Positions 49,197-58,484 of a stretch of 64,000 nucleotides of DNA are shown here, one piece after another. Positions within the stretch are counted from its first letter, which is position 1. Each line of letters opens with the position of its first letter. Origin of the DNA: Aeromonas rivuli. Its GTDB lineage: Bacteria; Pseudomonadota; Gammaproteobacteria; Enterobacterales; Aeromonadaceae. The notes under the pieces were generated by a model. It was not told the origin of the DNA. It made no database searches and saw only the letters and a program-made list of their open reading frames with translations. Where the stretch lies: positions 340,541 to 404,540 of the forward strand of contig NZ_CDBJ01000027.1 of the NCBI RefSeq assembly GCF_000820045.1. The letters run 5' to 3'. The translations under genes were made by a program, and so were the position numbers.

Positions 49197-49492
49197 CACA
49201 ACCTCCACCTAACCCGTTGGGATAGCTCAACTCGGTGTGCTGGCAATGCTCTGTTTTCTATCTCCGGCACATCATCCTTGATGGGTGTCATTTAACGACC
49301 GAAAATTAATGACTTATTAGTAAATAGCACAACCTGTGGCGCGGTGCCTGTCGCAGGCCAAATATAGAGAAAGCCCCAAGTGAACCATTCCTTGTTTCAG
49401 GGGGAAGCACTATTCAACCTGGAGATGTCAGACAGATAAACGAGGATGTGGCATCATAACCCCTTTGCAATTTTCCCCTATCCGGAGTGGTC

Positions 49493-50320
49493 ATGCGCCT
49501 CTTGTTCCCCCTCTGTCTGCTGCTGTGCAGTGCAGCCTTGCAGGCTGAACCCAGCTTTATCAGCCGTCTACTCAATCAACCCGTTCCCGGTGGCGTTGCC
49601 GTAATCCCTCTCGATGAGGGTAGCCAGACACCCGCTCCTCGCTATGAGGGAAAACCCGTATTGGTGGTCAAGGAACAAGGTAAACAGTGGATCGCCATCG
49701 TCGGCATTCCGCTCAAGAGCAAACTCGGTGGGCATCAGCTCGACCTGGCCGATGGCCGCACCCTCGCCTTCAAGGTCGAAGACAAGCACTACCGCGAGCA
49801 GCACATCAAGCTCAACAACAAGCGTCAGGTCAATCCCAACCCGGATGATCTCGCCCGCATCCAGCGCGAGCTGGCCGAGCAGACCCAGGCTTATCAGACC
49901 TTTAGCCCCATCCAGCCGAGCAACTTGCTGTTCGACAAGCCGGTACAGGGACCCCTCTCCAGCCCATTCGGACTGCGGCGCTTCTTCAATGGCGAGGAGC
50001 GCAATCCCCATTCCGGGCTCGACTTTGCGGTCGGTGCCGGCACCCCCGTCAAGGCTCCCGCGGCGGGCAAGGTCATCCTCGTCGGTAACTACTTCTTCAA
50101 TGGCAACACCGTCTTTGTCGATCACGGCCAGGGGCTGATCAGCATGTTCTGCCATCTATCCAAGGTGGATGTGACTGTGGGTCAGAGCCTGCCCAGGGGC
50201 GGCATTCTCGGTCGAGTCGGCTCAACTGGCCGCGCCACAGGTCCCCATCTGCACTGGAACGTCAGCCTCAACGACAGCCGGGTCGATCCCGCCATCTTTA
50301 TCGGTGCGTTCAAACCCTGA
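49493..50320 (+). CDS. Periplasmic M23 peptidase (LytM domain)
   Basis: 275 residues. A signal peptide (1-18) is followed by an N-terminal beta-rich domain with a KQWIAIVGIPL core and a C-terminal LytM domain. Zn ligands His173 and Asp177 (NPHSGLDF), and the His252-x-His254 pair (TGPHLHW) are all present, so it should be an active peptidoglycan endopeptidase, unlike EnvC/NlpD-type activators. The ATG at 49493 follows CGGAG; a GTG two codons upstream is less likely. It is monocistronic. Confidence 0.9.
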   Translation: MRLLFPLCLLLCSAALQAEPSFISRLLNQPVPGGVAVIPLDEGSQTPAPRYEGKPVLVVKEQGKQWIAIVGIPLKSKLGGHQLDLADGRTLAFKVEDKHYREQHIKLNNKRQVNPNPDDLARIQRELAEQTQAYQTFSPIQPSNLLFDKPVQGPLSSPFGLRRFFNGEERNPHSGLDFAVGAGTPVKAPAAGKVILVGNYFFNGNTVFVDHGQGLISMFCHLSKVDVTVGQSLPRGGILGRVGSTGRATGPHLHWNVSLNDSRVDPAIFIGAFKP

Positions 50321-50341
50321 CCTCGACTATCGAACAGACAG

Positions 50342-50370
50342 AAAAAAGGCAGCCATCGGCTGCCTTTTTT
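50342..50370. terminator. Bidirectional terminator after the M23 peptidase gene
   Basis: AAAAAAGGCAGCC-ATC-GGCTGCCTTTTTT, between convergent genes. Confidence 0.93.
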
Positions 50371-50394
50371 CTGTCATTCATCCGTGCCCTGGGT

Positions 50395-51735
50395 TCAAGG
50401 AGTGGCGCGGCCATGCAGCGCAGATTCCTGGCCCATGGCCCAGATCATGATGGCCACCAGCAGGGCGCTGCTGCTGGGCAGGGCCAGCCAGACACCGGCC
50501 ACCCCCCACAGGGTGGAAAATAGCCACAAGAAGCCGCCGATCAGCACCAGCTTGCCGCCGGTGAGCAGGGATGCCAACCGGGCTCGCCCTATGGCCTGAA
50601 AATGGGTGGCGCCCACCAGCAGCAATCCCTCCAGCGGCAGGCCCCAGAAGTAGAGCCAGATCCCCAGCGTCGCCACAGGTAACAACCCAGGATTGTCACC
50701 GGCAAACAGATAAACGGCCCCTTCTGGCCAGAGGTAGAGCGGAAACAGGGCCACCAAGGCGATAGCGAGGGTCGCACCGAGCGCCAGGTTGCGAACGCGA
50801 ATGACCCTGTGCCACAGACCGGCCCCGGCATTGAAGCTGGCGATGGGCTGGATGCCCATGGCGATCCCCTCGAAGATGAGATAGAAGAAGGCCTCGGTGT
50901 AACTGATCACCCCATAGGCGGCCACATGCAACGAGGTGCCCACCCCCAGCAGGGCCTTGTTGTGCATGGCCAACACCACGGAGAGATAGAGATACATCAG
51001 GAAGCTGGAGAAGCCGAGTTGCAACGTCTGGCCAATTTGACCCCAATCCGGACGCAGGCTGTCCCAACGAATGCGTAGCTGGCTGCGGCGGCCGAGGAAG
51101 TGCCACAGACAAAGCCCCCCCGTCATCGCTTGTGAGAGCATGGTGGCGATGGCGGCCCCCGCCAGCCCCCATGGCAACACGACCATCAGCAGATAATCGA
51201 GCAGCACATTGAGCACGCCTCCGGCCACCAGGATCCAGGTAGCCAGACCTGGACGGCCATCGTTGCGCAGCAGGGCAGTAAAGGCCATGGAGAGCACGGC
51301 GAAGAACCCAAGCAGAGCGTACCAGTCGAGGTAGGCAATGCCGGCCTCGAACACGGCGCCCTCGGCCCCCATCCAGCGCAGCAGCGCATCCCCATAGATG
51401 AGACCGATGCCACTGAGCAGCAAGGATGCCAGCAGCACCAGCAGCAAGGCATTGCCGACAATCAACCGGGCCAGTTCCGACTCCCCCTTGCCCTGCAAGA
51501 AGGAGACCCGGGCGCTGGCGCCCATGCCGATGAGGGCACCTACCGCATAGAGCACGGCGCAGATAGGATAGGCGAGCATCATGCCCGCCAGCCCGTCCTG
51601 GCCTAGAATGTGGCCGACGAAAATGCCATCTATGGTGACATAAATCCCCGTGACCAGCATGGCGGCCACGGTCGGTGTGACATAGCGCAAGAACAGACGG
51701 CCGAGTGGGGCAGTGCCCAGATCCAGGGTCGACAT
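50395..51735 (-). CDS. MATE-family multidrug/toxin exporter
   Basis: 446 residues with 12 predicted helices in two related halves. MATE features: IYVTIDGIFVGHILGQDGLAGMMLAYPI in the first half, MGASARVSFLQGKGE after helix 2, and IAMGIQPIASFNAGAG in the second. The ATG at 51735 (MSTLDLGTAPLG) is chosen; a longer frame to 51789 lacks a ribosome site and family likeness. Coupled to Na+ or H+; substrate unknown. Confidence 0.88.
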   Translation of the reverse strand: MSTLDLGTAPLGRLFLRYVTPTVAAMLVTGIYVTIDGIFVGHILGQDGLAGMMLAYPICAVLYAVGALIGMGASARVSFLQGKGESELARLIVGNALLLVLLASLLLSGIGLIYGDALLRWMGAEGAVFEAGIAYLDWYALLGFFAVLSMAFTALLRNDGRPGLATWILVAGGVLNVLLDYLLMVVLPWGLAGAAIATMLSQAMTGGLCLWHFLGRRSQLRIRWDSLRPDWGQIGQTLQLGFSSFLMYLYLSVVLAMHNKALLGVGTSLHVAAYGVISYTEAFFYLIFEGIAMGIQPIASFNAGAGLWHRVIRVRNLALGATLAIALVALFPLYLWPEGAVYLFAGDNPGLLPVATLGIWLYFWGLPLEGLLLVGATHFQAIGRARLASLLTGGKLVLIGGFLWLFSTLWGVAGVWLALPSSSALLVAIMIWAMGQESALHGRATP

Positions 51736-51891
51736 AGGACTCTCAACAACGAAACAGGAGGGGGCAGAATAATAGCCAAACAAAGCCACCCCTACCCGTT
51801 ATTTATGTTACGAATCATTAATATGTAAAACTTTACCCGCCCAGAGCCCTGCTTTAGGCTAGGACTCTTCTCTCGAACGGAAACGCGCCTC

Positions 51892-54800
51892 ATGTTGCAA
51901 CGCCTGCTCCCCCTGCTTTTCCTCTGCCTTCCCCTGCTCTCCCAGGCCGATGACGCCACCTCGCAGATAGAGGAACTGCTCCAGAGCGTGCCCAAGGGCG
52001 ATGCGCCTGAGCATCAGAAGCTGCGGGAAAGCTATCAGCAGGCACTGCAATACGCCCGGGATGCGGAACGCTACCGGGCACAGGGTAAAGCCTATCAACA
52101 GCTGATGATCGACTACCCCAATGAGTCGGCACGGCTCAAAGATGCCCTGCACAACTACCAGCCCGCCAACCGGGTGCCCCTCGCTAGCCTGAGCGAGGAT
52201 GCCCTGCGTCAGGCACTGGGGCTGAGCAACAATCGCCAGCTCAACCTGCGCAAGGAGCGTCAGGAGCTGATCGACAACCTCAATCAGCAGGAGATCACCG
52301 GCCAGGAGTTTCACCTGCGTATCGATGAGCTGCGCAAGCAGCTGCAACAGACCCGCGCTCAGCTCGATCGGATGAGTTTCAGTGGCGAGTCGGATCGTCA
52401 GCATGAGGCACTGCAATTGATGACCCGCCTCAAGGAGCAGGCGCTGTCTGACCGGATCCAGATGCTGGAGCTGGAACAGCTCTCCGCCCAGCAGCGCAGC
52501 GATCTTGCCAAGCTCAAGGTACAGGGGCTCAACCTCGCCATCACGGATGAAGACGAGTGGCAAAATGCCCTCATCGGCCAGCAGAACCTGCTCAGACGCC
52601 AGAATACCGAACGCACCCTGGCCCAGAGCGCACGGCTCAAGGCCCAGCTCACCGCCGACATGCCGCTGCTGCAGGAGCAGCAACAGCAGAACCAGACGCT
52701 CTCCATCCAGCTCGGTACCCTGGAAGAGCAGATAGAAAGGGTGCAAGACGAGCAGCGGGATCTGGACAACAGCCTCTCCCACCTCAATGACCTGGTCGAT
52801 TCGGTACGCGAACAGCTCGAATGGCTGCAGATAAGCAATGCTTACGGTGAAAACCTGCGCAGCAAACTGGCCGACCTGCCCGCCCACTTCCCCCTCGACA
52901 AGCTCGAATCGGCCATAGTGCAGTCGCGCATCGCCAAATACCGTTATGAAGGGGAGCAGGAGGGGCTCAAGGATCCGGCTCACGTCCGGGATAGACTGCT
53001 CGAAGAGGAGAGCAACAAGCTCGACCGCACCCAGATCACAGTGCTCGATAACCTGCTCAAGACCCGTCGCCTGCTGTTGACCCGGCTCAATGATGCCGCC
53101 GATACCCTAATCCAGGAGCAGACCAGGCTCAAGCTGCTCTACATCCGCCAGAACAGCAAAATAGACGAAATTCGCGATCTCAGCGCCAGCCATCTGTTCT
53201 GGCTGCCAGATGTGCCTCCCCTGACCCCGGCCGTCCTGCTCGGGGTGCCTGCCGCGTTGGGACTGGCATTCGATCCTGCCAACTGGTGGCAACTGCCCCT
53301 GGCCCTGGCCGAACAGGGCGCCACCCGCCTCACCTTCATCGTCTTCACCCTGCTGCTGCTATTCGGGCTCTGGATCCGGCTGGCCCGCCATCTGAGCAAT
53401 TTCAGCCAGCAGATAGCCTCACGGGTCGGCAAGGTAACCCAGGACAAATTCAGCCTGACCAGTCGTTTGCTGCTGCGATCCTTGGTCGCCGCCCTGCCCC
53501 TGCCCGCCATGGCACTGCTACTGCGCTACCAGCTGGAGGGGGCCTGGCAATATCCCTTCGCCATCGCCGTCGCCAAGGGGCTCGGCGAGATTTGGTTCCT
53601 GCTGCTGGCCCTGCTGCTGGTGCGCCATCTCACCCTGGAGAAAGGCATACTCATTCACCACTTCGGCTGGAGTGGTGTGCAAGTGACCCGCGTCTGGGGC
53701 CAGTTCCGCACCCTCTTGCTGATCCTGATCCCCAGCTTCTTCGTGCAGGGCATGGCCGACAGCTATCAAGAGCACGCCTTCTACGACACCTTGGGGCGAC
53801 TCGCCTTCATCGTGGGTGCGCTCTGGCTGCTGCTCTTCTTCGTGCGCCTCAATCATGAGCGGCTGCCGCTCACCTGGGGACAGGCAGACATGAACAAGCC
53901 ACACCTGTTGCACCACTTCATCTGGAACGCCCTCATGCTGGCGCCCCTAGTGGCGGTGACCGGTGCCCTGCTCGGCTACTTCTACACCTCCCGCATCCTG
54001 CTGCGCCAACTGGAAGTGAGCCTGCTGATGGGGCTCGGCTGCCTGCTGGTCTACTACCTGGCAAGGCGCTGGATGCTGATCCAGCGCAGGCGACTCGCCT
54101 TCGAGCGCGCCAAGAGCCGCCGGGCCGAGATCCTGGCCCAGCGTGAGCGGGAAGAACAAGATGACCTCAGTTCCGAGATCCCGGATGTGGTGGAGGAGCA
54201 GGAGCTGGATCTGGACACCATCAGTGCCCAGTCCCTCGGCCTTATCCGCACCTTGCTGATGCTGGGCTTCACCATACTGGTGGTGGTGCAATGGTCCGAT
54301 CTCAACTCGGCCTTCAGTTTCCTGAGCAACATCGAGGTCTGGCAGGTAAGCAGCAAGGTGGCGGGCATAGAGCAGCTCTCGGCCATCACCTTGCAGGATC
54401 TGATGCTGACCCTGTTCGTCTTCATCCTGACGGTGATGACGGCCCGCAACCTGCCGGGTCTGATGGAGCTCACCCTGCTGCAACACCTGAGCCTCTCCCC
54501 CGGCACCGGCTTTGCACTGACCACCGTCAGCAAATACATGGTGATCCTGATAGGCGCCCTGACCGGCTTCTCCATGCTCGGCATCGACTGGTCCAAGACC
54601 CAGTGGCTGGTGGCGGCGCTCTCGGTGGGGCTGGGCTTCGGCCTGCAGGAGATCTTTGCCAACTTCGTTTCCGGCCTGATCATCTTGTTTGAGAAGCCGA
54701 TCCGGCTCGGCGATACCGTCACCATCCGCGATCTGACCGGGACAGTCTCCAAGATCAAGACCCGGGCCACCACTATCGTGGACTGGGACAGGAAAGAGAT

Positions 54801-55161
54801 CATTGTGCCCAACAAGGCTTTCATCACCGAACAGTTCATCAACTGGTCCCTGTCCGATGCCATCACCCGGGTCAAGCTGCGTATCCGCATCGGCCTGACC
54901 CAGGATCCCAAGCGGGTGCAGCAGCTGCTCGAGCAGTGCGTGCGTGAATCCAGCCTGGTGCTGGATACCCCGATCCCCGAGGTGTTCCTGATCGAGTTCA
55001 CCGACTCGGCGCTCATCTACGAGATCCGGCTCTACGTCAACAACATGGATCACCGGATGCCGATCACCCACGAGGTCCACTCGGCCATCCTGGAAAAACT
55101 GCATCAGTTAGGCATGCATCTGCCTCACCAACAAATCGACATTCGGATGAGTCGGGGATGA
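51892..55161 (+). CDS. Large MscS-family mechanosensitive channel (MscK/MscM type)
   Basis: 1089 residues. A signal peptide (ending SQA) is followed by a long periplasmic coiled-coil region rich in Gln/Glu/Leu (about 20-425), about ten membrane helices, and the C-terminal MscS domain (about 870-1080) with the pore-lining SVGLGFGLQEIFANFVSGLIILFEKPIRLGDTVTI (read in pieces) and the cytoplasmic beta-domain GTVSKIKTRATTIVDWDRKEIIVPNKAFITEQFINW. Length lies between E. coli MscK (1120) and MscM/YjeP (1107), and context does not separate them, so no symbol is given. Opens under membrane tension to release solutes. Confidence 0.92.
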   Translation: MLQRLLPLLFLCLPLLSQADDATSQIEELLQSVPKGDAPEHQKLRESYQQALQYARDAERYRAQGKAYQQLMIDYPNESARLKDALHNYQPANRVPLASLSEDALRQALGLSNNRQLNLRKERQELIDNLNQQEITGQEFHLRIDELRKQLQQTRAQLDRMSFSGESDRQHEALQLMTRLKEQALSDRIQMLELEQLSAQQRSDLAKLKVQGLNLAITDEDEWQNALIGQQNLLRRQNTERTLAQSARLKAQLTADMPLLQEQQQQNQTLSIQLGTLEEQIERVQDEQRDLDNSLSHLNDLVDSVREQLEWLQISNAYGENLRSKLADLPAHFPLDKLESAIVQSRIAKYRYEGEQEGLKDPAHVRDRLLEEESNKLDRTQITVLDNLLKTRRLLLTRLNDAADTLIQEQTRLKLLYIRQNSKIDEIRDLSASHLFWLPDVPPLTPAVLLGVPAALGLAFDPANWWQLPLALAEQGATRLTFIVFTLLLLFGLWIRLARHLSNFSQQIASRVGKVTQDKFSLTSRLLLRSLVAALPLPAMALLLRYQLEGAWQYPFAIAVAKGLGEIWFLLLALLLVRHLTLEKGILIHHFGWSGVQVTRVWGQFRTLLLILIPSFFVQGMADSYQEHAFYDTLGRLAFIVGALWLLLFFVRLNHERLPLTWGQADMNKPHLLHHFIWNALMLAPLVAVTGALLGYFYTSRILLRQLEVSLLMGLGCLLVYYLARRWMLIQRRRLAFERAKSRRAEILAQREREEQDDLSSEIPDVVEEQELDLDTISAQSLGLIRTLLMLGFTILVVVQWSDLNSAFSFLSNIEVWQVSSKVAGIEQLSAITLQDLMLTLFVFILTVMTARNLPGLMELTLLQHLSLSPGTGFALTTVSKYMVILIGALTGFSMLGIDWSKTQWLVAALSVGLGFGLQEIFANFVSGLIILFEKPIRLGDTVTIRDLTGTVSKIKTRATTIVDWDRKEIIVPNKAFITEQFINWSLSDAITRVKLRIRIGLTQDPKRVQQLLEQCVRESSLVLDTPIPEVFLIEFTDSALIYEIRLYVNNMDHRMPITHEVHSAILEKLHQLGMHLPHQQIDIRMSRG

Positions 55162-55264
55162 TATGGATAGCGATGCAATTCACGTTGTTCATTGCACCCT
55201 GCGGGGCTGGTAGGGTGCAACAAGCGCCGCGCCGTGCACCAACACCGACAACAGGAGCCCGCCA

Positions 55265-56023
55265 ATGCAGATCATCGCCCATCGCGGGGCCAGCAGCCTG
55301 GCCCCGGAAAATACCCTCAAGGCCATACGCCTTGCCCTCGAGTTGGGTGCCCCTGCCATCGAGATAGACGTGCAGCAAGCCGATGGCGAACTGTGGGTAT
55401 TCCACGATCGTCGCCTGGAACGCTGTACCAATGGTCATGGGGTGCTGAGCCGACAACGTGCCGACTACTTGCATGGCCTGGATGCCGGTGAGGGGGAGCC
55501 CATTCCCCTCCTGTGGCAAGTCATGACGCTTCTCAAGGGACGCTGTGAGCTGCATATCGAGCTCAAGGGGAGTGATACGGCAGAGGGGGTCGCGGCCCTC
55601 ACCCGACGTGCCGAGCGCGATCTCGGCTTTACCCCGGACCAGTGGCTGATCTCCTCCTTCCATCACCCCGAATTGGCCCGCTTCGGCGCACTGCGCCCCG
55701 AGATCCGGCTCGGCGCCCTCATCGCCAATCGCCCCCTGGCCTTCTCCCATGCCGCCGAGGCACTCAATGCCTGGTCACTGAACTGCGACCTCGATTTCGT
55801 GGATGAAGCCCTGGTGAGGGATGCCCATGATCGCGGATTCAAGGTGCTGATCTATACGGTCGATCAGTTGGAAGATGCCCGGCAATTACATGAATGGGGG
55901 GTCGATGGAATCTTCACCAACAGTCCCGAGCGGATGCTGCAGGACCCTGAGCTGGGTCAAAACGCCACAGACCACGAAAATAAAGGGGTCGAGGGGATAA
56001 AGAAGCCGGAAATCGGCCGATAA
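55265..56023 (+). CDS. ugpQ: Cytoplasmic glycerophosphodiester phosphodiesterase
   Basis: 252 residues, no signal peptide. It releases glycerol 3-phosphate from deacylated phospholipids. The GDPD motifs are present: IIAHRGASSLAPENTL (His6, Arg7, Glu15-region), EIDVQQADGELWVFHD, and the catalytic-site ELHIELK and ISSFHHPEL. Length and cytoplasmic location fit UgpQ and not the periplasmic GlpQ. An AACAGGAG ribosome site precedes the ATG. Its stop codon is inside a sigma-28-like promoter for the next gene. Confidence 0.9.
   Translation: MQIIAHRGASSLAPENTLKAIRLALELGAPAIEIDVQQADGELWVFHDRRLERCTNGHGVLSRQRADYLHGLDAGEGEPIPLLWQVMTLLKGRCELHIELKGSDTAEGVAALTRRAERDLGFTPDQWLISSFHHPELARFGALRPEIRLGALIANRPLAFSHAAEALNAWSLNCDLDFVDEALVRDAHDRGFKVLIYTVDQLEDARQLHEWGVDGIFTNSPERMLQDPELGQNATDHENKGVEGIKKPEIGR
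55998..56023 (+). promoter_or_regulatory. Sigma-28 (FliA)-type promoter of the chemoreceptor gene
   Basis: TAAA at 55998-56001 and GCCGATAA at 56016-56023 are separated by 14 bases; the consensus is TAAA-N15-GCCGATAA. The -10 element overlaps the last codons and stop of ugpQ. It lies about 70 bases before the chemoreceptor ATG, so the gene should be co-expressed with late flagellar genes. Confidence 0.65.
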
Positions 56024-56092
56024 CCTAAGGGACCATAACAATAAAATAATCCATTCTGACTAACGCAGACAGACGCTCACAAGGATGTACCC

Positions 56093-57970
56093 ATGAACCT
56101 ATCTATCAAAAACAAGCTGGTACTGGCCGTCGGCCTGATCATCCTGATCATTACCGGGCTGCAGGTCTGGTACAACACCAGCCAGCTCAAGAGTGAAACC
56201 CAGCGCCTGGTCTGGAACATCATCGACGAGAGCTCCACCTCCAACGTCAAGGGGATCTCCCGCTGGCTCGACTCGCGCATCGGCATGGTCACCTCCGCCA
56301 AGGAGGCCTTCACCGATCAGGATGCCCCCATCAGCCACCTGGCCCAGGCCATGAATGCCGGCAACTTCGACCTCGTCTACGCCGGGACTCAGGATGGCAA
56401 GATGATCCAGAGCAAGCCGACCGACCTGCCCGCTGGCTATGACCCTCGCCAGCGCCCCTGGTACAAGGAAGCCATCGCCGCCGGCAAGCTCATCATCACG
56501 GAGCCCTATGCCGACATCACCACGGGCCAGCTCATCATCACCATCGCCGAGCCTTTCACCCGGGGCAACACCCAGGGCGTCATCGCCGGTGACGTCTCCA
56601 TCGACAGCCTGGTGCGCGATATCCTGGCCATGAACCAGGAAGGTACCTATGCCGTGCTGGTCGACAAGAGTGGCGTCATCATCGCCCACCCGGACAAGGC
56701 GTTGGCCCTCAAGCCAGCCACCGAGATCTCCCCCGAGCTGACCCCTGCCAAGGTCAACGAACTGGCCCATGATGGCGCCATCTCCGACATGGTGATCGGC
56801 GGCAAACTGAGCGTGTTCGACCTGACCGAAATTCCCAACTCCAGCTGGTACTTCGGCATAGTGGTGGATGAGGCGGTGGCCTATCAGTCGGTGTCGCGCA
56901 TGGTGACCTCCACCCTGCTGCAGGGACTGCTCACCATCCTCATAGTGGCGGGTTTCTCCTCCCTGGCCATCAGCCGCGCGCTCTCCCCCTTGCAGACCCT
57001 GGGTGAGGCCATCGCCGACCTCTCCCGTGGTAATGGTGACCTGACCCGCAGGGTCAAGATTGAGCGGGAAGACGAGGTGGGTACGGTTGCCAAACACCTC
57101 AACACCTTCATCGATCGCATCCACGTCATGGTGCAGGACATCTCCAACTCCTCGGGTCAGCTCAATCAGCAGGCCAGCTCCTCTCATAACATGGCGGAGA
57201 AATCGAGCCAGGGGCTGGCCCGCCAGCAGAACGAGATCTCCCAGATTGCCACTGCGGTACACGAGATGTCCGCCACCGCCGTCGAGGTGGCCAGCAACGC
57301 CGAGCAGACCGCCGATGCGGCGCGCACCTCCTCCAACAGCTGTGAGCACGGCAAGCAGGTGATTGCCCGCAACCAGAGATCAATCACCGATCTCGCCACC
57401 CAGGTGAAGCAAGCCTCCGGCATCATTCAGGAGCTGGAGAAGAACGCTCAGGAGATCAACACCATCCTCTCCACCATCCAGGGCATCGCCGAGCAGACCA
57501 ACCTGCTGGCGCTCAACGCCGCCATCGAGGCCGCCCGGGCCGGTGAACAGGGTCGCGGCTTCGCCGTGGTCGCCGACGAGGTGCGAGTCTTGTCCCAGCG
57601 CACCCACAGCTCCACCGTCGAGATCCGCAGCATGATAGAGACCCTGCAGCGCAACACCCAGGGGGCGGTCAGCACCATGCACGAGGGTCAACTGCTCGCC
57701 CAGAACAGCGTGGATGATGCCAGCAACGCCACCCTGGCGCTGGAGCAGATCACCGCCTCCATCAATCAGATCTCCGACATGGCGACCCAGATCTCCAGTG
57801 CCGCCGAGGAACAGCGCGCCGTCACCGACGAGGTGAGCCGCAACATACAGGCGGTGAAGGATGTCTCGGACGAGCTGGCCGAGGATGCGGATAGCTCCCG
57901 CAACCTCTCCGCCCAACTCAAGAACATCTCGGGAGAATTGAGCAATCAGGTCGGCATGTTCCGCATCTGA
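56093..57970 (+). CDS. Methyl-accepting chemotaxis protein with dCache-type sensor domain
   Basis: 625 residues. First membrane helix about 8-28, a large periplasmic sensor (about 30-275) of the dCache_1 type with the [17 protein letters not shown] motif and [10 protein letters not shown], a second helix (about 280-303), HAMP (to about 355), and a long cytoplasmic signalling hairpin. The tip [32 protein letters not shown] (read in pieces) is the CheA/CheW-binding site. It lacks the NWETF-type C-terminal pentapeptide. Ligand cannot be named; dCache sensors of this kind often bind amino acids. A sigma-28-like promoter lies upstream and a terminator downstream, so it is a single-gene unit. Confidence 0.92.
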   Translation: MNLSIKNKLVLAVGLIILIITGLQVWYNTSQLKSETQRLVWNIIDESSTSNVKGISRWLDSRIGMVTSAKEAFTDQDAPISHLAQAMNAGNFDLVYAGTQDGKMIQSKPTDLPAGYDPRQRPWYKEAIAAGKLIITEPYADITTGQLIITIAEPFTRGNTQGVIAGDVSIDSLVRDILAMNQEGTYAVLVDKSGVIIAHPDKALALKPATEISPELTPAKVNELAHDGAISDMVIGGKLSVFDLTEIPNSSWYFGIVVDEAVAYQSVSRMVTSTLLQGLLTILIVAGFSSLAISRALSPLQTLGEAIADLSRGNGDLTRRVKIEREDEVGTVAKHLNTFIDRIHVMVQDISNSSGQLNQQASSSHNMAEKSSQGLARQQNEISQIATAVHEMSATAVEVASNAEQTADAARTSSNSCEHGKQVIARNQRSITDLATQVKQASGIIQELEKNAQEINTILSTIQGIAEQTNLLALNAAIEAARAGEQGRGFAVVADEVRVLSQRTHSSTVEIRSMIETLQRNTQGAVSTMHEGQLLAQNSVDDASNATLALEQITASINQISDMATQISSAAEEQRAVTDEVSRNIQAVKDVSDELAEDADSSRNLSAQLKNISGELSNQVGMFRI

Positions 57971-57985
57971 GCGCGTTGAAAAAAA

Positions 57986-58014
57986 CAAAGGGGCCATTCA
58001 GGCCCCTTTGTTTG
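57986..58014 (+). terminator. Terminator after the chemoreceptor gene
   Basis: CAAAGGGGCC-ATTCA-GGCCCCTTTG followed by TTTG. Confidence 0.88.
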
Positions 58015-58484
58015 ATGAACTCTTTTTGCTTCTGTGGCCATCATTCCCTTTCCCCCCACCTCGCTGTGAGCTCGCTCTCCATCCAGGCAACGAATTTACT
58101 CATACAAGTCCCCACTCAGTTATATTCGCATTACTTTTTTGACGCCTTTTTGGCACAAGACCATGCGAATAATTATTATTAAATATTTTTGATAAAAAAC
58201 TTAAAAACGTTAGGGTTAATACCTAAAAAGAGAGGTGTTTCTCATTTTTTTGACAGAAAACTACGTACAATCTTGGACTTAAATGACAACGATCCGCAAT
58301 GCGGCTAATCCGAGCTGACTGAAGGATGGCGATGAATACGGCAGTTTTGTCCATGGAATGGGGTGATTTGCATAAAAGTCACCATTGCCACGCACTAAAA
58401 CAGAGCAGTTTGACTTGTATCAAGCCTGATTTTTTTTCATAGAGCAAAATCGTGCCTAGCAAATCTATCCCTAAGGAGGCAGAT
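58015..58484. other. frd control region, A/T-rich
   Basis: No gene. It contains a nine-base inverted repeat TATTCGCAT/ATGCGAATA (58123-58131 and 58163-58171), long A/T runs, and the FNR-like site listed separately. A TTGACA (58250) has no -10 at proper spacing, so a sigma-70 start site is not assigned. Confidence 0.55.
58410..58423. promoter_or_regulatory. FNR-like site upstream of frdA
   Basis: TTGACTTGTATCAA matches the FNR consensus TTGAT-N4-ATCAA with one mismatch. It lies 62-75 bases before the frdA GTG, fitting anaerobic activation of fumarate reductase as in E. coli. Confidence 0.75.

Noticed and set aside
49197-49492. Invertible promoter (phase switch) before the fimbrial operon
   Set aside because: No pair of inverted repeats and no recombinase gene nearby.
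58250-58271. Sigma-70 promoter TTGACA...TACAAT before frdA
   Set aside because: The spacing is only ten bases, too short for a working promoter.
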